Positions 34,114 to 42,593 of a stretch of DNA of 64,000 bases are shown one piece after another. Position numbers and translations under genes: made by a program. Under the pieces are notes generated by a model, which searched no databases, had not been told where the DNA came from, and saw nothing but the letters and a program-made list of their open reading frames with translations. Position 1 is the stretch's first letter. The number at the start of each line of letters is the position of its first letter. The stretch covers positions 1 to 64,000 of the forward strand of contig CACYHA010000001.1 in assembly GCA_902774035.1 (NCBI GenBank), in the 5' to 3' direction. Source of the DNA: Oscillospiraceae bacterium. GTDB taxonomy: Bacteria > Bacillota > Clostridia > Oscillospirales > Acutalibacteraceae.

Positions 34114-34253
34114 GCACGGCTGTGCCGTGCGGAAGGCGGCGGCGGGACCGCGCAGCCCCGGCTGCGCGGTTCGTGTGCGCATTTGCGCACACGAACGCCT
34201 CGTGCATCGCACGAGGCGTCCCGCCGCCGCTCCCCGCGCAGCGAAGCTGCGCG
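34114..34253. repeat. Cloverleaf-type palindromic element A
   Basis: The outer stem GCGGCGGCGGGAC (34136-34148) pairs with 34218-34230, perfect over 13 bp. Three hairpins lie inside: 34148-34169, 34170-34195 and 34196-34218. Flanking hairpins lie at 34114-34130 and 34235-34253. The rest of the gap (34023-34113, 34254-34299) has no gene. Confidence 0.75.
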
Positions 34254-34299
34254 AAAAAAGGCGTTGCCGCCTGCCTCCGGCCAGTTTTACGGAAAACGC

Positions 34300-34328
34300 T
34301 TGTGTTTCGAAGCGGTTTGTGTTATGAT
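34300..34328 (+). promoter_or_regulatory. Promoter of the amidase gene
   Basis: TTGTGT (34300-34305), 17 bp, TATGAT (34323-34328), 32 bp before the start codon. Confidence 0.55.
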
Positions 34329-34360
34329 AAAACATAAAGAAGACTTGAGGAGGACTGCGT

Positions 34361-35461
34361 ATGAAACGCTTTTTGTCTGTTTTCCTTGCAATTTTGCTTT
34401 TGTTCACCACTGTGTCGATCCTGACGCCCGGAGTTTCCGCAACGGCTGCGGCGGGGGACAGCTCAAACACAACTGTGTTCGATCGTGTGACGCAAAGCCT
34501 TCGCACGGCGTTTTTGCGCTTTTTCGAATGGCTGCGCTCCCTTTTTTCGCGTAAAACCGCGCCGGAGGAGATCGAGATCGACACGCCGCCCGAAACCTCG
34601 GCTGCGCCGACGACAACGACCGCGCCGCCCGAAAGCGACCCCTCGGTGATCTGCGACTCCCGGCCGTCCGATCCGACGGAGGGCACAAGCGCCGAAACGA
34701 CCCTCCCCGCGACGGAGACCCTCGCTTTCCGCGCCGACTGGGAATACGCTTCCTTTTCCGCGATCCACACCGGAAGCGTGACGCTTTACCGCTCGCAGGC
34801 CGCGCAGCGCAAGGGCAGGACGGTTTGCGTCAACGCCGGTCACGGCACAAAAGACGGCGACACGCAGTTCACGCTCTGCCACCCGGACGGGTCGCCGAAG
34901 GTCACCGGCGGCAGCACGGCTGCCGGAGCGATTCAGGCGACCGCAGTTGGCGGCGGCACAACGATGCTTGACGGAACGCCCGAGGCGCAGGTCACGCTTT
35001 CGCTGGCGCTGCTGGTGAAGGAAAAGCTCCTTGCCGCGGGCTATGACGTGCTGATGATCCGCGAAAGCGACGACGTGCAGCTCGACAACATTGCGCGAAC
35101 GGTTTTCGCCAACAACTGCGCCGATTGCCACATCGCCCTGCACTATGATTCTTCCACGAACGACAAGGGTCTGTTTTATTGCGGCGTGCCGGATGTGGAA
35201 TCCTATCGGAACATGGAGCCGGTGAAGTCGCATTTTGAAGCACACACCGCCTTGGGCGAAGCCCTGCTGCAGGGCGCGCGCGACGCCGGAGTCAAGATCT
35301 ACCGCACCGGCAGAACGGACATCGACCTCACCCAGACGTCCTATTCCACCGTGCCTTCCGTCGATCTCGAGGTCGGCGACCGCGGCTCCGACTACGGCGC
35401 GGCGGCGCAGGGCAAAATCGCCGACGGCATTGTACGCGGCGTAAATGCGTTTTTCGGATAA
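34361..35461 (+). CDS. Secreted N-acetylmuramoyl-L-alanine amidase (Amidase_3)
   Basis: A 366-residue protein. The signal peptide ends PGVSATAAA. It is followed by TAFLRFFEWLRSLFSRK (residues 49-65), an aromatic amphipathic helix like those in other exported proteins here, and a Thr/Pro/Glu linker (residues 66-120). The zinc amidase domain shows VCVNAGHG (His161), PEAQVTLSLAL (Glu ligand), IALHYDSS (second His) and a C-terminal SVDLEVGD. It cleaves the amide between MurNAc and the stem peptide. There is no SH3 or SPOR wall-binding domain, so the helix may be its surface association device. Monocistronic. Confidence 0.88.
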   Translation: MKRFLSVFLAILLLFTTVSILTPGVSATAAAGDSSNTTVFDRVTQSLRTAFLRFFEWLRSLFSRKTAPEEIEIDTPPETSAAPTTTTAPPESDPSVICDSRPSDPTEGTSAETTLPATETLAFRADWEYASFSAIHTGSVTLYRSQAAQRKGRTVCVNAGHGTKDGDTQFTLCHPDGSPKVTGGSTAAGAIQATAVGGGTTMLDGTPEAQVTLSLALLVKEKLLAAGYDVLMIRESDDVQLDNIARTVFANNCADCHIALHYDSSTNDKGLFYCGVPDVESYRNMEPVKSHFEAHTALGEALLQGARDAGVKIYRTGRTDIDLTQTSYSTVPSVDLEVGDRGSDYGAAAQGKIADGIVRGVNAFFG

Positions 35462-35494
35462 AAACGTGTAATATCACTGATTTAGACATTTCAC

Positions 35495-35523
35495 TTGCCT
35501 TTTCCGCTCCTTTGTGCTACAAT
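35495..35523 (+). promoter_or_regulatory. Promoter of the oxidoreductase gene
   Basis: TTGCCT (35495-35500), 17 bp, TACAAT (35518-35523), 32 bp before ATG 35556. Confidence 0.5.
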
Positions 35524-35555
35524 CATTTCATCAACAACGCAAAGGAGCGATCATT

Positions 35556-36734
35556 ATGCAATCTGTCCGTATCGGCATCGTCGGCTTCGGCAATCAGGGC
35601 AGCGCCTATGTCAAGCACATCCATCTGGAAAAGAAGATCGAGGGCGCGGTCATTGCCGCCGTGTGCGACGTCAACGCCGCCAAGCTCGACGCCCAGTGCG
35701 AAAAATTCGGCCTTTCCTGCCCGAAGTTCACCTCTCATGAGGCGCTGTTCCAAAGCGGCGAGGTGGACGCCGTGATCATCACCACTCCCCACTACTTCCA
35801 CCCGCCGATCGCCATCGACGCGATGAAAGCCGGACTGCATGTGCTCTCCGACAAGCCCGCCGGCGTCTATACCAAGCAGGTCAAAGAAATGATCGCCGAA
35901 GCGGGCAGGCACCCCGACCTTGTGTTCGGCATGATGTTCAACCAGCGCACGAACGAGGCCTACCGCAAAATGCGCGCCATGATCGCCGAAGGCGACCTCG
36001 GCGATGTCAAGCGCGTGAACTGGATCATCACCGACTGGTACCGCTCGCAGTCCTATTACGATTCCGGCGCCTGGCGTGCCACCTGGCGAGGCGAGGGCGG
36101 CGGCGTGCTGTTCAATCAGGCGCCCCATCAGCTCGATCTTCTGCCGTGGATCGTCGGCATGATGCCCGTTAAAATGCAGGCGCACTGCCACTTCGGCAAA
36201 TGGCACGACATTGAGACCGAGGACGACGTGACGGCCTACATGGAATTTCCCAACGGCGCGACCGGCGTATTTGTGACGACCACCGGCGATTTCCCCGGCA
36301 CGAACCGGCTGGAGATCCTCGGCACCAAGGGCAAGCTCGTTTGCGAAAAGGGCGAAAAGCTGACCTTCTTTGAAAGCGAGGTCGACGAACGTGAGTTCAA
36401 CCGCACCTACAAGGGCGGCTTCGGCACGCCGAAAATGACCGAGACCGTGCTGATCGAAAAGGCCGAAGCCAGGCAGCACGTCGCGATTTTGCAAAACTTT
36501 GCGGACGCGATCCGCGGCCTTGCCCCGCTGCAGGTGCCGGGCGTCGAGGGCATCAACGGCGTGGAGATGATGGACGCCATGCTGCTTTCGCAGTGGCTCG
36601 GAACGATGGTCGATATGCCGATCGACGACGATCTCTACCTCGCCGAGCTCGACAAACGCCGCGCAAGCGGAAAGCCGCTGGCACAAGAGAGCGGCACGGT
36701 GCTTGACACCGCCGGAACCTACGGCTCAAAATAA
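35556..36734 (+). CDS. Gfo/Idh/MocA-family NAD(P) oxidoreductase
   Basis: A 392-residue protein. The start at ATG 35556 follows AAAGGAG. The N-terminal Rossmann signature VRIGIVGFGNQGSAY with the following CDVN gives NAD(P) binding. EALFQSG..AVIITTPHYFH and HVLSDKPAGVYT (the EKP-like dKP motif) identify the Gfo/Idh/MocA family. HQLDLLPWIVG contains the usual catalytic-site His. These enzymes oxidise or reduce sugars, inositols or amino sugars; the substrate cannot be assigned. It converges with a GH127 arabinofuranosidase gene across a shared terminator, so a role in plant-glycan sugar conversion is plausible but not shown. Confidence 0.9.
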   Translation: MQSVRIGIVGFGNQGSAYVKHIHLEKKIEGAVIAAVCDVNAAKLDAQCEKFGLSCPKFTSHEALFQSGEVDAVIITTPHYFHPPIAIDAMKAGLHVLSDKPAGVYTKQVKEMIAEAGRHPDLVFGMMFNQRTNEAYRKMRAMIAEGDLGDVKRVNWIITDWYRSQSYYDSGAWRATWRGEGGGVLFNQAPHQLDLLPWIVGMMPVKMQAHCHFGKWHDIETEDDVTAYMEFPNGATGVFVTTTGDFPGTNRLEILGTKGKLVCEKGEKLTFFESEVDEREFNRTYKGGFGTPKMTETVLIEKAEARQHVAILQNFADAIRGLAPLQVPGVEGINGVEMMDAMLLSQWLGTMVDMPIDDDLYLAELDKRRASGKPLAQESGTVLDTAGTYGSK

Positions 36735-36750
36735 AAACATCAAAGCAAGG

Positions 36751-36784
36751 GGCGACGCAGATCATCCAATCTGCGTCGCCTTTT
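36751..36784. terminator. Bidirectional terminator between oxidoreductase and GH127
   Basis: GGCGACGCAGAT (36751-36762) pairs with ATCTGCGTCGCC (36769-36780), 12-bp perfect stem, 6-nt loop, then TTTT. Confidence 0.85.
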
Positions 36785-36885
36785 GCGCCGCAGCGGGACC
36801 ACCGCGCTGCGCGCGGTGAAAAAGGGCGCTGCGCGCCCTTTTTGCGCGGCCTGCGGCCGCGCGTCCCGCCGCGGCTGCCGCGAAG
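36785..36885. repeat. Cloverleaf-type palindromic element C
   Basis: The outer stem GCCGCAGCGGGAC (36787-36799) pairs with 36863-36875, one mismatch in 13 bp. Three arms lie inside: 36800-36818 (CACCGCG/CGCGGTG), 36819-36843 (AAAAAGGGCG/CGCCCTTTTT) and 36844-36862. This is the same plan as the element at 34114. Confidence 0.75.
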
Positions 36886-36908
36886 AGCCGCAAATTTTCC
36901 TGATTATC

Positions 36909-38747
36909 TTATTCCGCCCGGATCCAGACGGCCATATCTGTCTCGCCCCGGTTGGCAAAGGCATAGTAGGGGATGAACGTGACCGGAACTTCCCTGCGTG
37001 CGGCGGATTGTCCGTCGGAATAAAGCGGTGCGCTCTCGTCTTCGCTGCTTGCCGTGCCGCGGAACGTGATCACGTTCGCGCCGAATTTCGCGTCAAAGCG
37101 CAGCTCCGGTGTGCTGCCTGCGTCAACGATCAGGTCGAACAGTGCGCCCTTGTTGTCGATTTTCTCCAGACAGTAGACCAGCGGCCCGTACATCAGGGCG
37201 GCCTTGCCCGCGTCGGCGCGCACAGCCGGATGGGCGTGGACGAAGGTCGGCACCATCTCGAATTCGACGCAAAGTGTAAAGCTGTTGCTGTCGATGTTGA
37301 ATGCCGCATAGCCGCGCTGCATCGTGTGCGGGGCGGAAAAGGCGCTTTTTTTGCACCAGCCGGGCACGCGGATCAGAAGGCGTTTTCCCTTTGCGCCGGT
37401 GAGCGTGAGGCGGATCGTTCCGTCCAGCGGATAGTTTGTTTCCATCCGGAGCTTTGCGCCGCCGATGTCCGCGCTGCAGTTTGCGAACTGGTTCACAAGG
37501 ATCGCGTCGGCTCCGGCGGAAAAGACGCTGCTGCCGAGCGCGGCGTAATACCGCGTGACGTTCGGCGGGCAGCAGGAGCAGTCGAAAACCTCCAGCCGCT
37601 GCGTGATCGGCAGACGCTCGCTGTCGTTCACGCTGGTGTGACGCGCGCGGTCGGGGAGATTAATCTCCAGCGGATTCTCATAGAAAAACGCTTTGCCGTC
37701 CAGCGACAGCCCGGCCAGCACGCCGTTGTAAAGCTCGCGCTCCACCGTGTCGGCGTATTTGCTGTCAAGGTCGATCTCCTTCATCCGGTCGGCGAACATG
37801 GAAAGGGCGATCGACGCGCAGGTCTCGGCATAGGCGGTGTCGTTCGGCAAATCGTAGGGGAGGGTGAAGGCTTCGCCCATGTGGCTTGAGCCGATCCCGC
37901 CGGTGAGGTACATCTTTTTACGCGTAATATCATCGAACAGAGCGCGGCACGCTTCCAGCAGGGCTTTGTCGCCGGTTTCTTTGGCTGCGTCCGCCATCGC
38001 GCTGTATAGATAGCACGCGCGCACGGAATGACCCATGGCTTCGCGCTGTTCCCTGACGGGCAGATGCGACTGGTTGTAGTTCGACTTGCACCAGCCGATG
38101 TCGTTTTCCTCTTTTTTCCCCCGCTCGTTCAAAAAGAACATGGCAAGATCCAGATATTTTTTGTCGTGCCGCAGCCGATAGAGCTTGAAAAGCGCCAGCT
38201 CGATCTCCTCGTGTCCGGGCGTCATAAATCCTGCCGAATGCTCCACACAGAAAACGCGGATCACAAGGTCGATGTAGCGCTCGAGCAGCTTCAGCAGACG
38301 GTCGCGTCCGGTGGCGTTGAAATAGGCGACGCCGGCCTCGATCAGGTGGCCGAGGCAGTACAGCTCATGGTGGTCACGGTTGCGAAAGCGTTCCTTCGGC
38401 GCAACCACGGTGTGATAGATGTTGAAATAGCCGTCCTCCCGCTGGTGCTGTTCGATGCAGTCGATGATGTGCTCGATCTGCGATTGCAGCTCGTCGTTCG
38501 GCGCCTTTTGCAGCAAAAACGCCGCGCTTTCCATCCATTTCGCAATGTCGGAATCCCAGAAGATGTGGGGCTTCGGGATGTCGCTGCCCTCGGTCCAGTC
38601 AAATTCGAACGCGCGGAAGCGTCCGGTGTCCGCAAAGCGGTCGCGCACGGAAAAGATCGTCACATCGCGGATGAGCTTCTGCTTGTCTGCCCAAAATCCG
38701 CCGGTGATATCAACTTTTGAAAAATCAACGGAAGAAAACTGATCCAT
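36909..38747 (-). CDS. GH127 beta-L-arabinofuranosidase-type glycoside hydrolase
   Basis: A 612-residue cytosolic protein (no signal) of family length. FSKVDITGGFWADKQKLIRD then GRFRAFEFDW...PKPHIFWDSDIAKW and HHELYCLGHLIEAGVAYF are typical of the (alpha/alpha)6 barrel. The CCPPN motif in DCSCCPPNVTRYYA provides the zinc-binding cysteines, including the catalytic cysteine used by HypBA1-like enzymes, and GGIGSSHMGEAF matches the active-site loop. It should remove beta-L-arabinofuranose from plant glycans taken up as oligosaccharides. No transporter is adjacent. ATG 38747 follows GAGGTG. Another arabinan-active gene (GH43) is at 49307. Confidence 0.88.
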   Translation of the reverse strand: MDQFSSVDFSKVDITGGFWADKQKLIRDVTIFSVRDRFADTGRFRAFEFDWTEGSDIPKPHIFWDSDIAKWMESAAFLLQKAPNDELQSQIEHIIDCIEQHQREDGYFNIYHTVVAPKERFRNRDHHELYCLGHLIEAGVAYFNATGRDRLLKLLERYIDLVIRVFCVEHSAGFMTPGHEEIELALFKLYRLRHDKKYLDLAMFFLNERGKKEENDIGWCKSNYNQSHLPVREQREAMGHSVRACYLYSAMADAAKETGDKALLEACRALFDDITRKKMYLTGGIGSSHMGEAFTLPYDLPNDTAYAETCASIALSMFADRMKEIDLDSKYADTVERELYNGVLAGLSLDGKAFFYENPLEINLPDRARHTSVNDSERLPITQRLEVFDCSCCPPNVTRYYAALGSSVFSAGADAILVNQFANCSADIGGAKLRMETNYPLDGTIRLTLTGAKGKRLLIRVPGWCKKSAFSAPHTMQRGYAAFNIDSNSFTLCVEFEMVPTFVHAHPAVRADAGKAALMYGPLVYCLEKIDNKGALFDLIVDAGSTPELRFDAKFGANVITFRGTASSEDESAPLYSDGQSAARREVPVTFIPYYAFANRGETDMAVWIRAE

Positions 38748-38863
38748 AGTTGCACCTCGATTGTTTCAGGATGATAAAAATATACCATGATTTCGGTTAA
38801 AATGCAAGGTGGTTTAGCTTTCCCGGCTTTGCTTTTTTGCTGCGGAGGAGCGTGATGCATCGT

Positions 38864-38927
38864 TTCGTTCCCTGTTTTGCGCATTTCGTTCCCTGCAGAT
38901 TGAAAAAAGAAAAAAGCTTGCTATAAT
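38864..38927 (+). promoter_or_regulatory. LytTR-like site and promoter upstream of the 39051 lipoprotein
   Basis: TTCGTTCC at 38864-38871 and 38885-38892 (21-bp period), TATAAT at 38922-38927; octamer to -10 is 37 bp. The bases differ from the other two sites (TTCACTCC) at positions 4 and 5 only. The remainder of the 38748-39050 gap carries the GH127 promoter side and a 120-base leader, with no gene. Confidence 0.65.
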
Positions 38928-39050
38928 GTCAATGTGAAAAAGGCGGAAATGAAACAAATCAAATTGTATTTGAAGGAGATGCAGAGAGCTGTTTCACCCA
39001 AGACTTTTTTCAAAAAAACATCAGAAACTACAAATGGGAAGGGAAAAACT

Positions 39051-39722
39051 ATGAAAAGAATTCTTGCGATTTTTTTAGTGGCAATCATGTGCGTATCGTT
39101 GACTGCTTGCGGCGGAAAGAAGAAGAAAGCATTCGAAGCATCAAAGGCGGCATATGATAACATCAATACCGCATATGAGATCTCCGAACAGTTCAGTGAA
39201 GATATCTATGAAGCCTGGCGTTTGGGAATCTATGATAAGGATAAACTCATCGAAAACGGAATCAAGTATTTGGATGCAGAGCTTCATTTGAGCGAGAGCG
39301 AGCTTGAACAGGGCTTGATCTATTCCTATGCCGAAGGACTGGGGAAAGACGTTTCAGAGCTTTCTGAGACAGAGAAGAGTAATCTGATCAATTATCAGTC
39401 TGTCGTTTTCACCACGGCAAAGAGTGAAATGTTCAGCTTTTGCGTACATATGGTTCGAGGGGCATACACAGTCAACGGAAAGATTGAAGAAATCCAGGCC
39501 GCTTTGGATCAAGCCAAGGCGCAGATGAAAGAATTAAGCGATAAGTTCTCTGACTATGAGCATTATCCAAGCCTTAAAGGATTCTACACAACAACGAGCG
39601 CTCTTTTTGATTTCTGCCAGAATCCGGAAGGCTCTTTCGAACAAGTCATACAGACAATTAACAACTACAGGAACGAAGCACGGGATTATATGAATGATTT
39701 GAAGTATATTTTTGAGGGGTAA
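39051..39722 (+). CDS. Lipoprotein of unknown function, likely LytTR target
   Basis: A 223-residue protein. ATG 39051 follows GGGAAGGG; the longer open frame upstream lacks a site and a signal. MKRILAIFLVAIMCVSLTAC gives a lipobox at Cys20, followed by GGKKKK. The mature part is strongly helical and charged: KKKAFEASKAAYDNINTAYE, ALDQAKAQMKELSDKFSD. I recognise no family; such lipoproteins often form membrane-anchored helical bundles. It is AT-rich compared with neighbours. Its promoter has the same architecture as the two LytTR sites at 28766 and 30969. Confidence 0.7.
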   Translation: MKRILAIFLVAIMCVSLTACGGKKKKAFEASKAAYDNINTAYEISEQFSEDIYEAWRLGIYDKDKLIENGIKYLDAELHLSESELEQGLIYSYAEGLGKDVSELSETEKSNLINYQSVVFTTAKSEMFSFCVHMVRGAYTVNGKIEEIQAALDQAKAQMKELSDKFSDYEHYPSLKGFYTTTSALFDFCQNPEGSFEQVIQTINNYRNEARDYMNDLKYIFEG

Positions 39723-39746
39723 AAAAGAACTGTTGTTAAACTCGAA

Positions 39747-39781
39747 AAACTGCTGCGGCTGATTGCCCGCGGCGGTTTTTT
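39747..39781 (+). terminator. Terminator after the lipoprotein gene
   Basis: AAAACTGCTGCGG pairs with CCGCGGCGGTTTT through two G-T pairs, followed by a T-run. Confidence 0.7.
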
Positions 39782-39834
39782 TCTGCTCGCTAACTGCAAA
39801 CTGCTGACACCGAACAGCTAACCGCTGAAACACC

Positions 39835-39863
39835 TTGACAAACCCCGCCGTTCCTCGTATAAT
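39835..39863 (+). promoter_or_regulatory. Promoter of the PRTase-comEC-holA-rnmV-ispF run
   Basis: TTGACA (39835-39840), 17 bp, TATAAT (39858-39863), a consensus sigma-A promoter 37 bp before the first ATG. Confidence 0.85.
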
Positions 39864-39900
39864 AAAACCGTATTTGAATTGAAAAACGGAGGCGCTTCCA

Positions 39901-40437
39901 ATGAAAACCCATGAAATGAAAATTGCCGGTCTGACCCGTTATCTGCCCGTTTGCCCGGTGAACGAACATCTGGACATTGCGGGCTTTGTGATCCTCGGCG
40001 ACGTGGAGATCACGATCGCCTGCGCGGCGGAGCTTTTGAAAAAGTGCCCGGACTTCGATTTCATCGTGACCGCCGAGGCCAAGGGGATCCCCCTTGCCTA
40101 TGAGATGGCGCGGCAGAGCGGCAAGCCCTATCTTGTCTGCCGCAAGGGCGCAAAGCTTTATATGACGGATCCCGTGTCCATCACCGTCCGTTCGATCACC
40201 ACGGCGCGGATCCAGACCCTCTTTCTTGACAGTACCGAGGGCGAACGCATCCGCGGCAAGCGTGTGCTTGTTCTCGACGATGTGATCTCCACCGGCGAAT
40301 CGCTGAAAGCGATCGAAGCGCTGATCAATCAGTTCGACGCGAACATCGTCGGCAGAGCCGCCATCCTTGCGGAAGGCGACGCCGCAAAGCGCGACGACAT
40401 CATCTTCCTCGAGCCGTTGCCGCTGTTCTTTAAATAA
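39901..40437 (+). CDS. Type I phosphoribosyltransferase (Apt-like)
   Basis: A 178-residue protein. The PRPP-binding loop is VLVLDDVISTGESLKAIE (about residues 121-138), the hallmark of type I PRTases. The Rossmann-like core FDFIVTAEAKGIPLAYEMAR and YLVCRKGAKLY matches adenine/xanthine PRTases more than HGPRT. It would salvage a purine base with PRPP. Some relatives in Clostridia lack an adenine hood and may have other substrates, so I leave out a gene symbol. It is first in the run and ends 5 bp before comEC. Confidence 0.85.
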   Translation: MKTHEMKIAGLTRYLPVCPVNEHLDIAGFVILGDVEITIACAAELLKKCPDFDFIVTAEAKGIPLAYEMARQSGKPYLVCRKGAKLYMTDPVSITVRSITTARIQTLFLDSTEGERIRGKRVLVLDDVISTGESLKAIEALINQFDANIVGRAAILAEGDAAKRDDIIFLEPLPLFFK

Positions 40438-40442
40438 GCGTC

Positions 40443-42593
40443 ATGCGGCGCGGGAAAAACCGGAACATCCACGGTCTGCGGCGGCCGCTTGCTGCCGCAG
40501 GCTTTGCGTTGTTTGCGGTTCTGACCGCCCTTTCGCTTTCGGAGTCGGTTCGCGCGGCCGTGGCGCTTTCGGTGATCGCTGGCGGCGTCCTGTTGTTTGC
40601 GCTTTTCTTCTGCGGGCGACCCCTTCGGCTTTGCATCTGCTGCGGTGCTGCGCTGGTCGGGTGCCTGCTGTTTCTTTTTTCCTCGGCCTTTGTTTCGGCG
40701 CCTGCCCGTGCCGCGGCGGGGGAGAATGTCGGCGTCTGTGCAAAGGTGCTCTCGTTCCCTGAGCCTTCGGCGAACCGCAAACGATATTATGTTTCCGCCC
40801 GCATCACGGCGAACGGTGCGCGCGTTCCGGGAAAGGTCCGTCTGTCGCTGCCTGCCGGCGAAACGCGGCAATGCGATTTTGCGGCCGATCTGGAACCCGG
40901 CGACACCGTGACCTTTTCCGGCACGCTTTATGTGCTTGGCGGCGTAAATGCTGCCGTGCGCCGCTCGTTTCAAAGCCGCCGTCTGTTTTTGGGCGCCTAT
41001 CCCACAAAGGCGGCAACGCGGAATCCGGCGGGAAAGAGGCCGCTTTGGGCGCGGTTTCTCTCTTTGCGGCAAGCGGCGATCACCGCACTGCATACGCGCT
41101 TTCCCGGTGATGCCGGCGGATTGTTGATCTCGCTGCTCTTTGGCGAAAAACGCTTTCTTTCCGGCGAATCCTATCGTGCTTTGCGCGTTGCCGGCGCCGC
41201 GCATCTGCTGGCGGTATCCGGTCTGCATCTGTCGATCTGGGTGCTCGGTTTGTTCTCGATTCTGCGGCGGCGCGGCGTTTCGCTGCGGCTGGCGTCGCTC
41301 CTGTGTATGGGCGTAACGCTGCTCGTGATGTCTTTCGCGCTGTTCACCGGTTCGGTGCTTCGCGCCGGTTTCATGCTGCTGCTGTATCTTCTCGGCGGCA
41401 TCCTGCGCCGCGAGAGCGACGGCCTCAACAGTCTGGGCTTTGCCGTGATTGTCTGTCTGCTGCTTGATCCCTTTCTCGCCGGAAATGTCGGCTTTCTGCT
41501 TTCCGTGCTTTCCACGGCGGCGATCTTTCTGTTCGCGTTTCCGCTGTCTGAAAAGTGGATGTCGCGGTTTGAAACGAAACGGCCGAAGCTGCGTCGGATG
41601 GTCTGCGCCGTGTGCGAATCCGTCTGCGTGAGCGTTTCCGTCACAGCGGTGACCGCGCCGATCCTGATCTACTTCTTCGGTTCGGTCTCGCTTGTCGGCG
41701 TGCTGACCAATCTGCTGTTCCTTCCGCTGACAACGCCGCTTTTGCTTTGCGCCGGCGCGAGTTTGCTGCTGGGCGGTTTGCCGTTTCTCGGCGCGGCTGT
41801 CTGCGGCCTGACACGCCTGTTTGCGCTCCTGGTGCTGAAGATCGCCTTTGGCGTTTCTTCGCTGCCTTTTGCCGCGCTTTCCGCGGAAAAGATCTACGCC
41901 GTCCCGGCTTTGCTCTGCACGGCCTGTCTTTGCGTTCTTCTGTGGCTGCCGCAAAGCCGTTTGCGCACCCGAAAACGACGTTCCGTCGGCGCCGCTGCCG
42001 CGGTGCTGTTTGCGTCGGTCGTCTGCGTCTGCGCGGTTTATGAGGCGGGTACGGCGCGGTTTGTGATGCTGCAGGCCGGGGAGGGGAGCTGCGTCTGTCT
42101 CAGACAGGGGAACGAGGCGGCCCTTCTGCGGTTCGACTGCGGCGCCTATGAAGCCGACCTTGCCATGGATACGCTGGAAGAAAGCGGTGTGCGCCTTCGC
42201 TTCGCCGTTCTCACCGGCAGCGAAAACGACGCCGCTCTGTGCAGCCGCCTGCAGCCCGAAAAAGTCTTTGTGCGCGGCGGCAAAAACACCGTGCCGGATC
42301 CCTTTGCGGCCGCTTTGTGCGGCGAAGACCGCGTTTCCTTCGCCGGCTTTCAGGTGCGATTGCTGGCGGACGGCGTGCTGCTGGAGGGACGCGGACAAAG
42401 ATTCTTCCTTTCCGACCGAAATACCCTTGCACTTTCCTCGATTTCAGGTATAATACATACAGATGCTGCCGCGTCTGCGTTTTCAACGGCGCAGGACACC
42501 TTGGTCCTTGCGGTCGGGAAAAACGGCAGTCTGCGTTTGCGAGGTGAAAACGATTGGCACATTTTGATGAAAAAGAACTCCGCCGCCACCTGA
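40443..42593 (+). CDS. comEC: ComEC/Rec2-type DNA-uptake membrane protein, degenerate C-terminal domain
   Basis: A 716-residue protein. An N-terminal OB-like segment is followed by about ten membrane helices in the Competence domain: RVAGAAHLLAVSGLHLSIWV, LRAGFMLLLYLLGGILRRES and ILIYFFGSVSLVGVLTNLLF. The C-terminal region (from about residue 535) has the metallo-beta-lactamase fold position but not the HxHxDH motif: where VLTHPHADH is expected it reads AVLTGSENDAAL. The nuclease-like function is therefore probably lost, although channel function could persist. No other competence genes are nearby. It overlaps holA by 40 bp, a conserved firmicute arrangement. Confidence 0.9.
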   Translation: MRRGKNRNIHGLRRPLAAAGFALFAVLTALSLSESVRAAVALSVIAGGVLLFALFFCGRPLRLCICCGAALVGCLLFLFSSAFVSAPARAAAGENVGVCAKVLSFPEPSANRKRYYVSARITANGARVPGKVRLSLPAGETRQCDFAADLEPGDTVTFSGTLYVLGGVNAAVRRSFQSRRLFLGAYPTKAATRNPAGKRPLWARFLSLRQAAITALHTRFPGDAGGLLISLLFGEKRFLSGESYRALRVAGAAHLLAVSGLHLSIWVLGLFSILRRRGVSLRLASLLCMGVTLLVMSFALFTGSVLRAGFMLLLYLLGGILRRESDGLNSLGFAVIVCLLLDPFLAGNVGFLLSVLSTAAIFLFAFPLSEKWMSRFETKRPKLRRMVCAVCESVCVSVSVTAVTAPILIYFFGSVSLVGVLTNLLFLPLTTPLLLCAGASLLLGGLPFLGAAVCGLTRLFALLVLKIAFGVSSLPFAALSAEKIYAVPALLCTACLCVLLWLPQSRLRTRKRRSVGAAAAVLFASVVCVCAVYEAGTARFVMLQAGEGSCVCLRQGNEAALLRFDCGAYEADLAMDTLEESGVRLRFAVLTGSENDAALCSRLQPEKVFVRGGKNTVPDPFAAALCGEDRVSFAGFQVRLLADGVLLEGRGQRFFLSDRNTLALSSISGIIHTDAAASAFSTAQDTLVLAVGKNGSLRLRGENDWHILMKKNSAAT

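Noticed and set aside
35461-35555. A fourth LytTR site before the oxidoreductase (TTCACTTG)
   Set aside because: Only one half is present, and no second half lies 21 bp away at the required distance of 37 bp from the -10.
40329-42398. Open frame of 689 codons antisense to comEC
   Set aside because: Arg/Gln-rich translation typical of reading the complementary strand of a GC-rich gene; no start signal.
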